Below are positions 63,859 to 64,000 of a DNA stretch of 64,000 bases, in pieces. Under the pieces are notes generated by a model. That model was not told the DNA's origin. It worked only from the letters and a program-made list of their open reading frames with translations, and ran no database searches. How positions within the stretch are numbered: position 1 is the stretch's first letter; every line of letters starts with the position of its first letter. A program made the translations under genes and the position numbers. Source of the stretch: Prochlorococcus sp. AG-402-A21 (lineage in GTDB: Bacteria; Cyanobacteriota; Cyanobacteriia; PCC-6307; Cyanobiaceae); the NCBI GenBank assembly GCA_003279655.1, contig QCHI01000002.1, positions 1-64,000 on the forward strand, given 5' to 3'.

Positions 63859-63912
63859 TTTTCATTAGATTTTTTGCTTTGACATTAAATAGTTCTCAAA
63901 GAGGTTTTAATT

Positions 63913-64000
63913 TTGGAACAAAGAACCCGCATAGTCGCTGCAGTTTTGAAAAACACGAAGTTACCTCCAAGATTTCGTCTCAGATTATTAAAGGAAGATC
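63913..64000 (+). CDS. N-terminal part of a conserved protein (runs off the window)
   Basis: The frame from TTG 63913 is open to the end of the window: MEQRTRIVAAVLKNTKLPPR, then FRLRLLKED. Only 29 residues are visible and they do not identify a family. In other cyanobacteria a DUF2605 gene often follows DUF2973, but this cannot be judged from so short a piece. A purine-rich AAAGAGG (63898-63904) precedes the start at about 8 bases. Confidence 0.5.
   Translation, partial: MEQRTRIVAAVLKNTKLPPRFRLRLLKED

Noticed and set aside
1-64000. CRISPR arrays, insertion sequences, integrases, rRNA operon, prophage
   Set aside because: No regularly spaced repeats, transposase or integrase motifs, rRNA sequence or phage structural genes were seen. 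The only holin-like gene (22047) is a chromosomal DUF1469 type and not a phage sign.

Overview
The window is AT-rich, densely packed cyanobacterial DNA and almost certainly comes from Prochlorococcus, most like the low-light NATL type; the clade is an inference from remembered protein similarity. The evidence is psbX, ycf66, two Hlip/hli genes, Suf genes ordered sufBCDS, a KtrAB pair, many short genes typical of marine picocyanobacteria, and a circularly permuted two-piece tmRNA whose tag reads ANNIVSFSRQTAPVAA. No insertion sequence, integrase, rRNA operon or CRISPR array was seen.

Positions 1 to about 14.6 kb look like an accessory, island-like region. It holds TPR proteins, many proteins under 110 residues, several gene remnants (a truncated FAD oxidoreductase N-terminus, open reading that continues after two stop codons, an hli gene cut by a TAA) and long spacers. 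Its larger recognisable genes are an ArfB-like release factor, a DUF2237 protein, a 595-residue protein joining a cyclophilin-type isomerase, RTX calcium repeats and DUF4214, a divergent DUF4912 protein, an SDR oxidoreductase and a helix-hairpin-helix protein.

From 14.6 to 20.3 kb lie a ParA-like ATPase overlapping a small membrane protein, an exporter-type ABC transporter, a coiled-coil membrane protein and a family 4 glycosyltransferase, plausibly a cell-surface glycan group. The tmRNA follows on the minus strand near 20.6-20.8 kb.

From 20.9 kb onward the content is core genome: a THUMP rRNA methyltransferase, Smc with a PRC-barrel partner, an LpxB-like glycosyltransferase, tRNA-Leu, accC, yggT, psbX, ycf66, a Hlip, an SbmA/YddA-type ABC transporter, a HIT protein, def and an S9 peptidase. 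Next comes the sufB-C-D-S operon on the minus strand with 4-base overlaps between C, D and S, then a DUF4912 protein, phosphoglucomutase, a long RarA ATPase, a phosphopantetheinyl transferase, a PrxQ peroxiredoxin, coaX, cysH and an NDH-2 type dehydrogenase. A plus-strand ion-transport run (SLC13/RCK protein, ktrB, ktrA) leads into anmK. The window closes with small conserved genes, an ABC-F ATPase, an HtrA protease, a DUF2973 protein and one gene cut by the edge.

Many genes use TTG or GTG starts, and several starts were chosen by family alignment from memory or by a visible Shine-Dalgarno sequence. Functions rest on motifs read by eye; no database search was run.
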